Of a stretch of 64,000 bases of DNA, positions 1 through 10,695 are shown one piece after another (position 1 is the stretch's first letter; each line of letters begins with the position of its first letter). This stretch comes from Streptomyces sp. NRRL S-1022 (GTDB lineage Bacteria; Actinomycetota; Actinomycetes; Streptomycetales; Streptomycetaceae). Location: the NCBI RefSeq assembly GCF_000720135.1, contig NZ_JOIU01000002.1, positions 186,001 through 250,000 on the forward strand. The letters are read 5' to 3'. The notes under the pieces were generated by a model. It ran no database searches. It was given only the letters and a program-made list of their open reading frames with translations, and was not told the origin of the DNA. Position numbers and translations under genes: made by a program.

Positions 1-94
1 GCGCCGTCTCGGGCGCCCGCTCCCGCTCCTTCTCCAATTCCTCCGCGCCGGCCCCGGTGGTCTCTCCGGTGGGCCTCTCGATGATCTCCGTCAC
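1..94 (-). CDS. 5' end of an unidentified gene running off the left edge
   Basis: A GTG at position 94 on the minus strand opens a frame that stays open to the window edge and starts V-T-E-I-I-E-R-P, followed by an acidic, Glu/Ala/Gly-rich stretch. It lies downstream of geosmin synthase on the same strand with a gap of about 112 bp, so it could be cotranscribed with it. Only about 31 codons are visible, with no domain; the product cannot be named. The call rests on a natural-looking N-terminus and on the gap otherwise being empty. Confidence 0.45.
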   Translation of the reverse strand, partial: MTEIIERPTGETTGAGAEELEKERERAPETA

Positions 95-98
95 GGCC

Positions 99-114
99 GA
101 ACACCCCCGTGTTC
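99..114. promoter_or_regulatory. Short perfect inverted repeat before the left-edge gene
   Basis: GAACAC-CCCC-GTGTTC is a perfect 6-bp inverted repeat with a 4-bp spacer, a few bases upstream of the candidate GTG start at 94 and downstream of the geosmin synthase stop. It could be an operator or a small hairpin. No binding protein can be assigned from sequence. Confidence 0.3.
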
Positions 115-206
115 GTGGTCTGTTGTTCCCCTTACTCCACAAGACTCCCGAGGACTCACCGAAGTTCCCTGAATGCCCGATTCCGTACGAGAAGATTCCG
201 CGACCG

Positions 207-2387
<2,181 letters not shown>

Positions 2388-2530
2388 CTACCCGGGGCCC
2401 TCCGCCCGCATCCACCCGGGGGCACATGATCACACCATCGCGTGAACCGGTGGGGAAACGTGGAACTCCGGCGGGGGGTTGTGGCGTTGGTTCCCTTGCC
2501 GTGCCCGCGCGCGGGGGCCACGGTAGGCGC

Positions 2531-3394
2531 ATGACCTCCTTCGCGCTGCCCCACGAGGTGCACGGCGACGGCGCCCACAAGGTGTTCGCCGTGCACGGCT
2601 GGTTCGCCGACCGGTCCGCCTACGCGGCCGTGCTGCCGGACCTCGACCGCTCGTCCTTCAGTTACGCGCTGGTCGACCTGCGCGGGTACGGCGAGGCCCG
2701 GGACGCCACGGGCGCGTACACGACGGCCGAGGCGGCCCTGGACCTGGTGGAGCTGGCCGACCGGCTCGGCTGGGCGCGGTTCTCGGTGGTCGGGCACTCC
2801 ATGGGCGGGGCGGTGGCGCAGCGGCTGCTCGCCGTGGCCCCGCACCGGGTGCGCCGGATCGCCGGTGTCTCGCCGGTGCCCGCCTCGGGCATGCCGCTGG
2901 CCGGGGATCAGGCGGCGCTGTTCGCGGACGCGGCGCACCGGGCGGAGAACCGGCGCGCGATCATCGACGTCACCACCGGTGGCCGGCGGCCCGCCGCCTG
3001 GCTGGACCGGATGGTCGCCCGCTCGCTGGAGCGCAGCGACCCCAAGGCGTTCCGGACCTGGCTGGACTCGTGGGCGGGCGAGGACTTCAGCGCCGACGTC
3101 GTGGGCAGCGAGGTGCCGGCGCTCGCCGTGGCCGGCGCGCTCGATCCGGCGCTGTCGCCGGAGGTCATGCGGGAGACCTGGATGAGCTGGTACCCGCGCG
3201 CGCGGCTCGCCGTGCTGTCCGGCGCCGGCCACTACGCCATGGACGAGACACCGCTGGAACTGATCCGCACCGTCGAGGACTTCCTGCGGGCCGACACGGC
3301 GGACGGGAGGGACGCGAGGGACACGGCGAAAGCATCGGACACGGTGGAGGAGCCGCACCGGGCGGCCGGGGAGCGCGAGGGCGAGCCGGCGTGA
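2531..3394 (+). CDS. Alpha/beta hydrolase
   Basis: A cytoplasmic alpha/beta-hydrolase-fold enzyme of 287 residues. The nucleophile elbow is GHSMGG (Ser about residue 90), an HGW oxyanion segment lies near residue 20, a late Asp sits in the GALDPALSPE loop and the catalytic His is in SGAGHYAMDETP near residue 235. An ATG at 2426 is also in frame, but the ATG at 2531 gives the normal hydrolase N-terminus (MTSFALPHEV) and is preferred. The stop overlaps the GTG of the following P450 by 4 bp (GTGA), so the two are translationally coupled. The substrate is unknown; hydrolysis of an ester or lactone in a small-molecule pathway is an inference from the partner P450. Confidence 0.85.
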   Translation: MTSFALPHEVHGDGAHKVFAVHGWFADRSAYAAVLPDLDRSSFSYALVDLRGYGEARDATGAYTTAEAALDLVELADRLGWARFSVVGHSMGGAVAQRLLAVAPHRVRRIAGVSPVPASGMPLAGDQAALFADAAHRAENRRAIIDVTTGGRRPAAWLDRMVARSLERSDPKAFRTWLDSWAGEDFSADVVGSEVPALAVAGALDPALSPEVMRETWMSWYPRARLAVLSGAGHYAMDETPLELIRTVEDFLRADTADGRDARDTAKASDTVEEPHRAAGEREGEPA

Positions 3395-4656
3395 GCGTGC
3401 GCGCGGCGCCGCCGGTCCCGGACGTCTTCGACCCCCGCCGGTACGCCACCGGTGTCCCCTACGACGACTACCGCGTGCTGCGCGACCACCATCCGGTGGC
3501 CTGGCAGGACGAGCCGGAGGTGCTGGGCTGGCCGGCCGGGCCCGGGTTCTGGGCGGTGACCCGGCACGCGGACGTCGTGCGCGTGCTCAAGGACGCGGCG
3601 ACGTACTCCTCGTACGCCGGCGCGACCCAGATCCGGGACCCCGACCCGGAGGACCTGCCGTTCATCCGGCGGATGATGCTCAACCAGGATCCGCCGTCGC
3701 ACGGGCGGCTGCGCCGGCTGGTGAGCCGGGCCTTCACGCCGCGGCGCGTCGACCGGTTCGCGGCCGTCGCCCGGGAGCGGGCGCGCACCCTGCTCGCGGG
3801 CGCACTGGAGACGGCACGGGAAGGGGACGGCACGGTGGACCTGGTGGCCGCCGTCACCGACGAGTACGCCCTGCTGAACCTGGCGGATCTGCTGGGCGTC
3901 CCGGCAAGCGACCGGCGGCTGCTGCTGCACTGGACGCAGCGGGTCATCGGCTACCAGGATCCGGACGAGGCCGGTCCGCCGGTGCTGGACGGGGCGGGAA
4001 GGCCGGTGAACCCACGGTCGCCGGCGATGCTGCGGGAGATGTTCGCATACGTTCGACAGTTGGCCGTATACAAAAGACGGTATCCCGTCGACGACATCCT
4101 GACGACACTCGCTCACGACCCCGAACTCGCCGACGGCGAACTGGAGATGTTCTTCTTCCTGCTCACCGTGGCGGGCAACGACACCGTGCGCAGCGCGGCC
4201 CCGGGCGGCCTGCTGGCCCTGGCCGAGCACCCGGAGGCGTACGGGCAGCTGCGCGCCGGTGTCGTCGGTATACCGTCTGCCGTCGACGAGCTGCTGCGCT
4301 GGCACCCGCCCGTCCTCACCTTCCGCCGCACGGCCGTACGGGACACCCGGCTGGCGGACCGCGAGATCCGGGCCGGCGACAAGGTCGTCGTGTTCCACGC
4401 CTCGGCCAACCGGGACGAGCGGGTCTTCACCGCTGCGGACCGGCTCGACCTGGCCCGCTCCCCCAATCCGCACGTCTCCTTCGGGGACGGCCCGCACGTG
4501 TGCCTCGGTGCCCACTTCGCCCGGTTGCAACTGCGGCTGCTGCACGAGGAGGTGCTGCGGGTCCTGCCGCGGCCGCCGGGGCTCGCCGGACCGCCCCGGC
4601 GGCTGGTGTCGAACTTCATCAACGGCCTCAAGTCACTGCCGCTGCTCCTCGCCTGA
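3391..4656 (+). CDS. Cytochrome P450
   Basis: A soluble bacterial P450 of 421 residues. Visible landmarks are the I-helix oxygen-activation segment AGNDT, the K-helix ELLRWHPP (ExxR) and the heme-ligand loop FGDGPHVCLGAHFAR with the axial Cys at about residue 371. The I-helix and heme loop resemble the CYP124/125/126-type terpenoid and steroid hydroxylases more than macrolide P450s; this is a judgement by eye. The frame is open upstream to 3070, but the GTG at 3391, overlapping the hydrolase stop, gives a standard N-terminus. No ferredoxin gene is next to it. The 3' end overlaps the convergent DUF89 gene by 24 bp. With the hydrolase it forms a two-gene unit divergent from geosmin synthase, suggesting but not proving terpenoid tailoring. 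Confidence 0.9.
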   Translation: MSVRAAPPVPDVFDPRRYATGVPYDDYRVLRDHHPVAWQDEPEVLGWPAGPGFWAVTRHADVVRVLKDAATYSSYAGATQIRDPDPEDLPFIRRMMLNQDPPSHGRLRRLVSRAFTPRRVDRFAAVARERARTLLAGALETAREGDGTVDLVAAVTDEYALLNLADLLGVPASDRRLLLHWTQRVIGYQDPDEAGPPVLDGAGRPVNPRSPAMLREMFAYVRQLAVYKRRYPVDDILTTLAHDPELADGELEMFFFLLTVAGNDTVRSAAPGGLLALAEHPEAYGQLRAGVVGIPSAVDELLRWHPPVLTFRRTAVRDTRLADREIRAGDKVVVFHASANRDERVFTAADRLDLARSPNPHVSFGDGPHVCLGAHFARLQLRLLHEEVLRVLPRPPGLAGPPRRLVSNFINGLKSLPLLLA

Positions 4657-5841
4657 CGGATCGACCTGGATCAGCGCGTGAGTGCCGCCCGTCCGCCAGC
4701 TCTGTCCCTCGGCCGCCACCAGTGCGGCCTCGGTCGCGGGCGTGAGGCCGGTGATCACATCGGACTTGAGGGTGCGCAGTGCGGCGACCGGGCCGGGGAA
4801 GCGGACGGTGGTCTCCCGGAAGGGCGTGGTGGGCGGCCAGAGCCGGTCGCCCACCAGACGACGGTAGTTGAGGTCGCCCTTGACGACGGTCAGGGTAGCC
4901 GCCGCGAACTCGGCGCGCAGGTCGTCGGGCATCGCGGCGTAAGGCAGCGGCGCGCAGGAGAAGGGGTGGGCGCGGACGGTGAGGCGGCCGTCGGCCATGG
5001 CCGCCCAGAGCGTCCGCCCGTGCTCGGCGGCCGCGCCGGAGGCCGCGCGCAGCCGGTGCAGGGCGTCGACCACGTCGGCGGTGGTGGCGTCGGAGACGTA
5101 GTACGGGTACGGCTTGACGTGCAGGACGGCCCGGGCGGCCCGGCCCTCGGTGAGGAGGTGGGCGATCAGCAGCAGGTCGGGGACGAGTTCGCGGCCCGCG
5201 TTGTCCGCCACCAGCACGAGCGTGCCCGTCCCGCCGGGCGGCAGCAGCGACCAGAGGGTCTCGCTGTCGTCGGCGACCAGGGCGGGGGCCGGGTCACGGT
5301 CCTCGGCGCCCGCGGCGGAGAGCCGGAAGCCGAGGTCGGCGCGGTTGCCCCACAGCGAGCCGTGCAGCAGTGCGCGGGCCCGTTCCTCCTCCGGCAGGTC
5401 GCGCAGGCCGTCCAGGGCGGCGAGTTCCTCGTCGGTCTCGGGGGCGTCGAGTTCGGCGCGTTTGAAGGGGCGGAAGGGGTCGACGCCCTGCCAGGCGCCC
5501 GGGCCGAACCAGCCGACGGCGTCGAGCAGCCGGCGGTAGAAGTAGCTCTCGGACCACAGCCACGGCACGTCGTACCAGGACCGGCCGGCGTACTCGGCCA
5601 GGCCCCAGCCGTGCCACCGGTCCCGGTCCGGCGCGTCGGCGGGGAGCGGTTCGACCGTGCCCTGGGTGCAGCTCTTCAGCAGCTCGTCCAGTGCCGTGTG
5701 CTGCCCGGGGCCGTACGGGAAGGCCTCCCGTACCTGCCGGATGATCGCCGGGTGCCGCTCGGCCAGCACGCTGTGCGGGAAGGAGCCGGGTTCGTTGCCG
5801 AGGATCACGGGTGCGAAGGGGGTGTCGGGCATGTCCGTCAC
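4633..5841 (-). CDS. DUF89 / ARMT1-like damage-control phosphatase
   Basis: A 402-residue protein of the DUF89 family, metal-dependent phosphatases that remove phosphate from damaged or surplus sugar phosphates and related metabolites. Recognizable are the WSESYFYRRLL segment, the metal-site motif DNAGRELVPDLLL near residue 213, HVKPYPYYVSD and the conserved KGDLNYRRL near residue 325. Family members act in the cytoplasm and need Mn, Co or Ni; the physiological substrate here is unknown. An ATG three codons downstream (MPDTPF) is an alternative start. It lies just downstream of the cprB-like regulator on the same strand (13-bp gap), so the two may be cotranscribed. Its 3' end overlaps the P450 gene convergently. 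Confidence 0.85.
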   Translation of the reverse strand: MTDMPDTPFAPVILGNEPGSFPHSVLAERHPAIIRQVREAFPYGPGQHTALDELLKSCTQGTVEPLPADAPDRDRWHGWGLAEYAGRSWYDVPWLWSESYFYRRLLDAVGWFGPGAWQGVDPFRPFKRAELDAPETDEELAALDGLRDLPEEERARALLHGSLWGNRADLGFRLSAAGAEDRDPAPALVADDSETLWSLLPPGGTGTLVLVADNAGRELVPDLLLIAHLLTEGRAARAVLHVKPYPYYVSDATTADVVDALHRLRAASGAAAEHGRTLWAAMADGRLTVRAHPFSCAPLPYAAMPDDLRAEFAAATLTVVKGDLNYRRLVGDRLWPPTTPFRETTVRFPGPVAALRTLKSDVITGLTPATEAALVAAEGQSWRTGGTHALIQVDPSGEEQRQ

Positions 5842-5854
5842 GGTATCGCGGGCG

Positions 5855-6502
5855 TCAGGCGGCGCGGATCTCCCGCTCCAGCTGCGTGGCGAGGGTGACG
5901 TAGCGTGGGCGGCGGTGCACCGGGACGAGTCCGCGGATCATCAGGTGCCACATCTCGGCGACCCTGCGCGGCAGCCGTCCGGTCGGTTCCAGGGAGCGGC
6001 CGGCGACGCGGGTGCCGATGAAGAAGCAGACGAGGGAGTGGGCGACGACGCCGACGTCCAGGTCGCCGTGCACGTCGGCCTCCCTGACGGCCCCGGTGAA
6101 CTTCCGGGTGGAGAAGTCCAGCCACTCGGTGAACGGGTGCCGAAGCGGTGGCCGTACGGCGATGTCCGCGGTGGCGAGGCGCAGTCCGGCGCGCGGCACG
6201 GGGTCCTCGACGGCGAGCCGGGCGATCCCGAACGTGGTGCGCATCAGGATTTCGAGCGAGGAGCAGCCACGGCTCTCCACCTCGGCGACGAGCTGTTGCG
6301 CGGCCCTGGCCTGGAGCTCCAGGATGGCGTGCGCCAGATCCTCCTTGGCGGCGAAGTGGAAGTACAGGGCACCCTTGGTGACCTTCGCGTGTGCGACGAT
6401 GTCGCTCAGGCTGGTGGACTCGTACCCGTGCCGGTCGAACAGATCGGCGGCGGCCGTGATGATCGTTGCCCGGGTCTGTTCGGCGCGTAACTGCCTCGCC
6501 AT
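5855..6502 (-). CDS. cprB: TetR-family gamma-butyrolactone-receptor homologue, CprB-like
   Basis: A 215-residue TetR regulator whose N-terminus (MARQLRAEQTRATIITAA) and helix-turn-helix around residues 24-50 (SLSDIVAHAKVTKGALYFHF) are typical of the ArpA/ScbR/CprB receptors of Streptomyces. The later segments LVCFFIGTRVAGRSLEP and AEMWHLMIRGLVPVHRR match CprB as I recall it, and the position two genes from geosmin synthase agrees with S. coelicolor SCO6071. Such proteins bind palindromic ARE operators and repress antibiotic or differentiation genes; CprB has no firmly established butanolide ligand. A strong ribosome site (GAGGAGGGG) precedes the ATG. The palindrome at 6524-6555 just upstream suggests autoregulation. 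Confidence 0.9.
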   Translation of the reverse strand: MARQLRAEQTRATIITAAADLFDRHGYESTSLSDIVAHAKVTKGALYFHFAAKEDLAHAILELQARAAQQLVAEVESRGCSSLEILMRTTFGIARLAVEDPVPRAGLRLATADIAVRPPLRHPFTEWLDFSTRKFTGAVREADVHGDLDVGVVAHSLVCFFIGTRVAGRSLEPTGRLPRRVAEMWHLMIRGLVPVHRRPRYVTLATQLEREIRAA

Positions 6503-6523
6503 CCTGGGACCCCTCCTCGCACC

Positions 6524-6555
6524 TTAAACGAACAGGACATGCGGTTTGTTTTTAA
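6524..6555 (-). promoter_or_regulatory. Candidate ARE-type operator of the cprB-like gene
   Basis: An imperfect inverted repeat with arms TTAAACGAAC and GTTTGTTTTTAA around a GC-richer centre (aggacatgcg), about 20 bp upstream of the cprB-like start. AT-rich AAAC/GTTT arms with this spacing are what gamma-butyrolactone receptor homologues bind, and CprB is reported to bind its own promoter. The rest of the gap up to the LPMO start (6556-6938) shows no convincing gene or repeat; it must hold the LPMO promoter. Confidence 0.55.
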
Positions 6556-6938
6556 CCCCTTGCATACGATAACTCACCCACAGGGAACGGGAGTCCGGCG
6601 CACCACGCACCCGCCACGACACGTGTCACCCGCCCGCTTCGCCCCGGCCGCGCGCCCGGCGCCCCGCTGAACGGGCGAGCCCACATCGGATTCCCCCTTC
6701 GTGACGGGCGGGTGCCCGGCAGCTCCGGGACGGCGACCGCCTCCCACATGATCGCCACGATACGAGGCGGACGGCCGGCTCCTCAACGGGATGTCGAAGC
6801 AGGCGCAAAACAGCCGAACCGGTCGGTGCTTTCACGCCCCCCGCGCACGGCGTGCCGTTCGGACTGAACGCGTGTGGCGCCGGCGTCGTACTGGACACCG
6901 CAGACCCTGTTCCCGCGCCCGCCGAGGAGACGTCCCGG

Positions 6939-7886
6939 ATGAGTCGGATGACCGCCCGCCTGAGCCTCAGGGTGGCCGCTGCGGCGGCACCGTTGCTGCT
7001 GCTGCCGTGGGCGGCGGGGCCGGCCCGGGCGCACGGTGCCCCGACGGACCCGGTCAGCCGGGTCTACGCCTGCTCGCCGGAGGGCGGAGCCGCCGGGACG
7101 GCGGCCTGCCGGGCCGCGATCGCCGCGAACGGCGCTCCGTTCACCGCCTGGGACAACCTGCGGGTGGCCGGGGTGGGAGGCCGTGACCGGAAGGTGATCC
7201 CGGACGGCAGACTGTGCAGTGGGAACCTGCCGGCGTACCGCGGCCTGGACCTGGCCCGGCGGGACTGGCCGGCGACGCGGCTGAGTCCGGGCGGGCGGCT
7301 GACGCTGACCTATGCGTCGACGATCGCGCACACGGGCACGTTCCGGCTGTACCTCACCAAGCCGGGTTACGACCCCTCGAAGCCGCTGGCCTGGTCGGAC
7401 CTGCCGGAGCGGCCCTTCGCCGAGATCAAGGACCCGCCGCTGCGCGGCGGCGCGTACCGGATGAGCGCCACGCTGCCGGCCGACCGGGCGGGGCGTCAGG
7501 TGCTGTACACGATCTGGCAGAACAGCAGTACGCCGGACACGTACTACTCGTGTTCCGACGTGGTGTTCCCGGAGCGCGGGAAGGCGGCCGGGGCGAAGCG
7601 GTCGACAGGACCGGCGACTTCGGCGTCCGCGCCGGATGCGACACCCGCGGACCCGTCACCGGCCGCACCGGCACAGAGTCCGCCGGCGAAGGGCGCGACC
7701 CCCGCCGGGCCCGGGAGCGGCGGGCGGTCCGAGAGCGCCGTCGCCGACGGGACTCCTGTCGCGGAGGCCACGCACGGCGGCTCGGGGCCCTCGGCCCCGT
7801 TGCTGGCGGGCGGCGCCACCGCGGTGCTGCTGCTCACCGGCGGCGCCGCCCTCTTTCTCCGGCTACGCCGTCCGCGACGCCGCTGA
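6939..7886 (+). CDS. AA10 lytic polysaccharide monooxygenase with C-terminal membrane anchor
   Basis: A secreted copper LPMO of 315 residues. A signal peptide (1-31, hydrophobic LLLLPW core, ending ARA) is followed directly by His32, the N-terminal histidine of the copper brace; the second brace His is likely His131 (ASTIAHTG) and the axial Phe is likely Phe210 in SCSDVVF. Cysteines at 45, 57, 93 and 205 could form the two usual disulfides. After the catalytic domain comes a Pro/Ala/Ser-rich linker (about 215-280), a hydrophobic segment (LLAGGATAVLLLTGGAALFL) and a basic tail RLRRPRRR, so the enzyme should stay anchored outside the membrane. Start 6939 is chosen because GAGGAG precedes it by about 9 bp and the signal peptide begins there. 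Chitin, cellulose or a wall glycan are possible substrates; no carbohydrate-binding module is present. Confidence 0.9.
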   Translation: MSRMTARLSLRVAAAAAPLLLLPWAAGPARAHGAPTDPVSRVYACSPEGGAAGTAACRAAIAANGAPFTAWDNLRVAGVGGRDRKVIPDGRLCSGNLPAYRGLDLARRDWPATRLSPGGRLTLTYASTIAHTGTFRLYLTKPGYDPSKPLAWSDLPERPFAEIKDPPLRGGAYRMSATLPADRAGRQVLYTIWQNSSTPDTYYSCSDVVFPERGKAAGAKRSTGPATSASAPDATPADPSPAAPAQSPPAKGATPAGPGSGGRSESAVADGTPVAEATHGGSGPSAPLLAGGATAVLLLTGGAALFLRLRRPRRR

Positions 7887-7904
7887 ACCGGGCGGTCCGG
7901 TCGG

Positions 7905-8942
<1,038 letters not shown>

Positions 8943-9023
8943 TCAGCGTCAAGGTGTGGAAAGGGAGTTGTGCCAGGCGAAAACGGTCTCGCGCACATCC
9001 GACACCCTTTTTTCACATCTCCC

Positions 9024-9053
9024 TTGACCCCTTAATGTAACCGGCGGTAACTT
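9024..9053 (+). promoter_or_regulatory. Candidate housekeeping promoter of the DUF6230 gene
   Basis: TTGACC at 9024-9029 and TAACTT at 9048-9053 with 18 bp between them fit a sigma-HrdB-type promoter, placing transcription start near 9060, well upstream of the ATG at 9197. GTAAC occurs twice 10 bp apart (9037 and 9047) over the -10 region, a possible operator. The gap 8556-9196 between the divergent genes otherwise shows no ORF I can support. Confidence 0.45.
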
Positions 9054-9196
9054 CCTCGAAGGCTACTGCCGCGTAACGAGAAAGCCCTTGCGCCCGCCGG
9101 GAGTTGCGAGGAGGCGTACGCGGTATTCGCTGTCCGCGCCAGGACACCGCGCCACTGAAGCCCAACCCGCATTGATCCATGCCCATGGGAGCAGAC

Positions 9197-9895
9197 ATGG
9201 CCTCGTCCCCGGACCTCCCGTCCGCCGGCAACACCCCCGAGACACCGGGGAGCGACACCCCCTCCGACACCCCGAACACCGCCGGCACCAGCGTCGGCGG
9301 CGAGAGACGGGGGCGCGTCCGGGCCCGCCGGGCCGCGGTGATGGCGGTACCCGCCACCCTCATCGCCGCCGGCCTCGCGGTCCTCACCGCGCAGGGCGCG
9401 CTGGGCGTCCAGTTCGCCATTTCCGGGATGCCGTTCACGGTCACCGCGACCGAATTGAACGGCACCGGGTTCGAGCAGTTCGGCGGGCTCGACAACATGG
9501 CGGAGGGCAGCCCGAACGCCGGGGACTCCGGCGGCCAGGTGCTCATCGTCACCTCCGCGATCAAGCACGCCACGCTCACCAAGCTGTGCCAGAGCGTCGA
9601 CCTCGGCGGCACCAACCTGTTGATCACCGCGGGCAGCGGGTCGGAGAAGGTCAGCGCGACCGACCTGACCACCGACTCCACCGAGCTGACGGGTGACGCG
9701 GCGTTCAACAACATCGAGATCGGCAACGACGCCAGCACGCTGACCAAGGCGGGCGTGAAGGGTCCGATCGGCGTCTTCAGCCAGCAGGCCGACACCGTGC
9801 GGATCGCCAACCTGCGGCAGACGAACTACGCGACCACGGCTGGCGTGTTCAAGCTGCCCGGTCTCAAGCTCCGGTTCAGCGACTCGGGTTGCTGA
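9197..9895 (+). CDS. DUF6230 family protein
   Basis: A 232-residue protein with a hydrophilic Ser/Pro/Thr-rich N-terminus, an Arg-rich stretch (ERRGRVRARR), one hydrophobic helix (AVMAVPATLIAAGLAVL, about residues 48-68) and a long extracytoplasmic Gly/Thr-rich domain ending in Cys. This is the organization of DUF6230 proteins, found almost only in Streptomyces relatives and regularly next to a DUF6114 gene, as here. They are thought to be membrane- or wall-associated; the function is unknown. Upstream ATGs at 9179 and 9185 are in frame, but GGGAG five bases before 9197 supports that start. The stop lies a few bases before the DUF6114 start. Confidence 0.8.
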   Translation: MASSPDLPSAGNTPETPGSDTPSDTPNTAGTSVGGERRGRVRARRAAVMAVPATLIAAGLAVLTAQGALGVQFAISGMPFTVTATELNGTGFEQFGGLDNMAEGSPNAGDSGGQVLIVTSAIKHATLTKLCQSVDLGGTNLLITAGSGSEKVSATDLTTDSTELTGDAAFNNIEIGNDASTLTKAGVKGPIGVFSQQADTVRIANLRQTNYATTAGVFKLPGLKLRFSDSGC

Positions 9896-9900
9896 GCACC

Positions 9901-10353
9901 GTGCCGGACCGTCCGCATCCGGGACCGAGGGCCGCCTTCCGCGGATGGCGGGCCCGCCGGCCGTTCTGGGGCGGGCTGCTGCTCGCCCTCGGCGGCGGCG
10001 AGATCCTGCTCACCGAGAAGGCCTCGCTGAAGGTCGTCCTGCACATCGGCATGCAGGGCCTGGCCGGCTATCTGCTGCCGGCCCTCATGGTGCTGCTGGG
10101 CCTGCTGATCCTCTTCAACCCCTCGCAGCGGCTCTTCTACTCCATCACCGGCATCCTGCTCTCCCTGGGCACCTGGCTCACGTCCAACCTGGGCGGCTTC
10201 TTCATCGGCCTTCTCCTCGGCGCCACCGGCAGCTGCCTCACCTTCGGCTGGCTCCCCGACCAGGAACCGCGCGTCAGCCGCCGCGAACGCCGCAAGCAGG
10301 CACGTGCCGCGGGGCGCTCCCTGGCCTCGGAGGGCGCGGAGGGGACGGCCTGA
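9901..10353 (+). CDS. DUF6114 family integral membrane protein
   Basis: A small membrane protein of about 150 residues, with hydrophobic segments over roughly 20-40, 50-72, 78-98 and 100-118 and a basic, Ala/Arg-rich cytoplasmic tail (RVSRRERRKQARAAGR). It is the usual partner of DUF6230. The GTG at 9901 is chosen; a TTG at 9889, overlapping the upstream stop, is an alternative and would give tighter coupling. Function unknown; the fixed pairing suggests that the two form one membrane assembly. Confidence 0.8.
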   Translation: MPDRPHPGPRAAFRGWRARRPFWGGLLLALGGGEILLTEKASLKVVLHIGMQGLAGYLLPALMVLLGLLILFNPSQRLFYSITGILLSLGTWLTSNLGGFFIGLLLGATGSCLTFGWLPDQEPRVSRRERRKQARAAGRSLASEGAEGTA

Positions 10354-10440
10354 CGGGAGGTGCGGCCCGGGTGCGGGCGGGTGTTCCGGCGTTCGACTGT
10401 TCGGGCGTTCGGGTCGAGCGGGGTACGGCGGCGTGCCGTT

Positions 10441-10532
10441 CCCGCCCGTCGTGGCGCGCCGAGCCCGCCCGTCGTGGCGCGCCGAGCCCGCCCGTCGTGG
10501 CGCGCCGGGCCCGCCCGTTGTGGCGTGCTGGG
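10441..10532. repeat. Four tandem 23-bp repeats in a non-coding gap
   Basis: Four consecutive 23-bp units begin at 10441, 10464, 10487 and 10510. The unit starts CCCGCCCGTCGTGGCGC and ends GCCGAG; the first two copies are identical, the third differs by one base and the fourth by several. They lie in the 343-bp gap between DUF6114 and spo0M. The repeat is GC-rich, in no supported gene, and could be a slippage-prone minisatellite or a transcript-level structure. Confidence 0.9.
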
Positions 10533-10695
10533 CCCCTCCGCCCGTGCCGGGGCGGGCCGGAATGCGCCGGTCCCCGGCCCCACGTCACCCGAACAGGTGA
10601 CTTGGGAACTTCTTTGCCCTTGCCGCGAGTTCATCGGTCAGTCGGACGGTGGTGGAGTGCCGTCCGGGTGAGGCGATGAGCGAAGGAGTCACGGC

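Noticed and set aside
6574..6898. Small ORFs in the gap before the LPMO gene
   Set aside because: Overlapping frames on both strands without ribosome sites, Arg/Pro/Gly-rich, no recognizable features.
10441..10532. CRISPR-like array
   Set aside because: The 23-bp units are directly adjacent with no spacers and no cas genes are near.
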